Assembly (NCBI GenBank): GCA_964502525.1
Contig: CAZCXH010000223.1
Coordinates: 1-5,897 of the forward strand
Origin: DATLYB01 sp964502525
Lineage (GTDB): Bacteria; Bacteroidota; Bacteroidia; Chitinophagales; CAIOSU01
Length of the DNA stretch: 5,897 bases
Reading direction: 5' to 3'
Below, in pieces: positions 5,066 through 5,897 of the stretch. The notes under the pieces are model-generated. The model made no database searches. It saw only the letters and a list, made by a program, of their open reading frames with translations, and had not been told where the DNA came from. Made by a program: the position numbers and the translations under genes. Position 1 is the first letter of the stretch. Each line of letters begins with the position of its first letter.

Positions 5066-5897
5066 ATGAAACGCGAAACTAAAAAACTTATCTCCGTTGT
5101 ATTGTTGTTTGCAACCTCAACTTCTCTATTACAAGGACAATCCCTCGCCCCAAAGGTAATTTCCACCTACGGCAGCTACACCACCAACAGCGGCTATAGC
5201 CTCTCCGCCACCACCGGAGAGCTGATGACACATACCTTTCAGAATGGAAGCTATTATCTGACTCAAGGCTTTCAGCAGCCGGATGACGAGGGTTTGGTGA
5301 TTGCAGGTAAAATAGCAACAGAGACGGGAACACCGGTACACACGGTAACCATGCAACTCACCGGAACTTCAGCACAATCGGTGCTCACGGCAAATGACGG
5401 ATTCTATAGCTTGCGGGTCGAGCAAGGAGGTTCTTACACCGTTACCCCTGCTAAGAGCAATGATGTGACCACCAACAACGGCATCTCCACATTCGACATC
5501 CTGATGATTCAGCGGCATATCCTCGCCATGCAGAGCTTAGGATCGCCCTACAAGATCATCGCTGCCGATGTCAACGCATCATCCACCGTCAGCACCTTGG
5601 ATATTGTTCTTATTCGTACCGTCATACTCGCAGTGAGCAACACCTTTCCCAATAATGCGCTGTGGGCATTTGTGCCTCACGATCATGTTTTCTCCAACCC
5701 GCTCGCACCCTTTCCATTTCCCAGAAACCGCACGTACAGCAACCTCACCGAATCGCAAACCGATCAGGATTTCATCGCCATCAAGCTCGGTGACGTCAAT
5801 AACAGTTGGAACCCGGCAATACCCAAACAATCATCAATCGGCAATGTGCAGATGGCAATAAACGAACAGCATGCAATGCCGGAGGATGAAATCATTG
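5066..5897 (+). CDS. Exported dockerin-type protein with cohesin-like continuation (partial, cut by window end)
   Basis: The frame stays open for 277 codons to the window edge. A signal peptide (MKRETKKLISVVLLFATSTS onward) is followed by a short N-terminal module (about 30-72, VISTYGSYTT to LTQGFQQP) typical of Bacteroidota surface proteins. A carboxypeptidase-regulatory-like beta domain follows (about 77-128, VIAGKIATETGTP, GFYSLRVEQGGSY). A dockerin-like pair of helices comes next: TTNNGISTFDILMIQRHIL (135-153) and AADVNASSTVSTLDIVLIR (166-184). The calcium loop of the second is degenerate, with S and T where D or G is usual. Residues 226-277 match the trapped fragment at 821-1033. By analogy with that fragment, a cohesin-like domain should follow beyond the edge. 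ATG 5066 is chosen because it starts the signal peptide, 23 bases after the protease stop. Its partner and function are unknown. Confidence 0.82.
   Translation, partial: MKRETKKLISVVLLFATSTSLLQGQSLAPKVISTYGSYTTNSGYSLSATTGELMTHTFQNGSYYLTQGFQQPDDEGLVIAGKIATETGTPVHTVTMQLTGTSAQSVLTANDGFYSLRVEQGGSYTVTPAKSNDVTTNNGISTFDILMIQRHILAMQSLGSPYKIIAADVNASSTVSTLDIVLIRTVILAVSNTFPNNALWAFVPHDHVFSNPLAPFPFPRNRTYSNLTESQTDQDFIAIKLGDVNNSWNPAIPKQSSIGNVQMAINEQHAMPEDEII

Noticed and set aside
5088..5830. Minus-strand ORFs at 5088-5356 and 5579-5830 and a + ORF at 5655-5861
   Set aside because: All lie within the long open frame from 5066, which has a signal peptide and recognisable domains; the shadows show no family features.

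Overview
The window reads as chromosomal DNA from a member of the Bacteroidota, probably an environmental relative of Chitinophagales/Saprospirales. The basis is protein style: exported proteins opening with a 'QGFSYQAVARD'-type domain, a C-terminal '3-coathanger' segment on a thermolysin-like protease, a dockerin-type protein of the kind found in non-cellulosomal Bacteroidota, and start codons without clear Shine-Dalgarno sequences. The genus cannot be set from this sequence.

Left part (1-1384): a nest of one transposable-element family. A complete REP-associated-type Y1 (HUH) tyrosine transposase gene (196-750) lies in an element of about 716 bp (98-813). Its outermost 15 bases form a perfect inverted repeat, and each end folds as an imperfect REP-like hairpin. 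The 3' repeat begins inside the last transposase codons, so every extra copy of this end carries the transposase tail and stop codon. Further copies are a truncated 3' end at 1-50, a second 5' end at 1028-1116, and three 3' ends between 1117 and 1376. The piece 1034-1201 joins a 5' end directly to a 3' end and looks like a 168-bp non-autonomous (MITE-like) deletion derivative. Each of the five 3' ends is followed within one to three bases by a run of four to nine G.

Trapped between two element copies (821-1033) is a short coding remnant. It matches the last part visible of the dockerin-type gene at the right edge of the window (29 of 52 residues by hand alignment) and continues into a cohesin-like start. 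It is a fragment of a paralogue whose remainder is not in the window.

Middle (1377-1818): no credible gene. It holds a weak hairpin, a possible Bacteroidota -7 promoter box, a ten-unit heptanucleotide tandem repeat (1628-1697) and two small dyads just before the next gene.

Right part (1819-5897): three genes on the + strand, 11 and 23 bp apart, probably one transcription unit, all with N-terminal signal sequences. They encode an exported fibre-like protein with a C-terminal tail-spike-chaperone-like region and coiled coil, a complete M4 (thermolysin family) zinc metalloprotease, and a dockerin-type exported protein cut by the window end. Together they look like a secreted or surface-attached module; any physical interaction between the products is inference.
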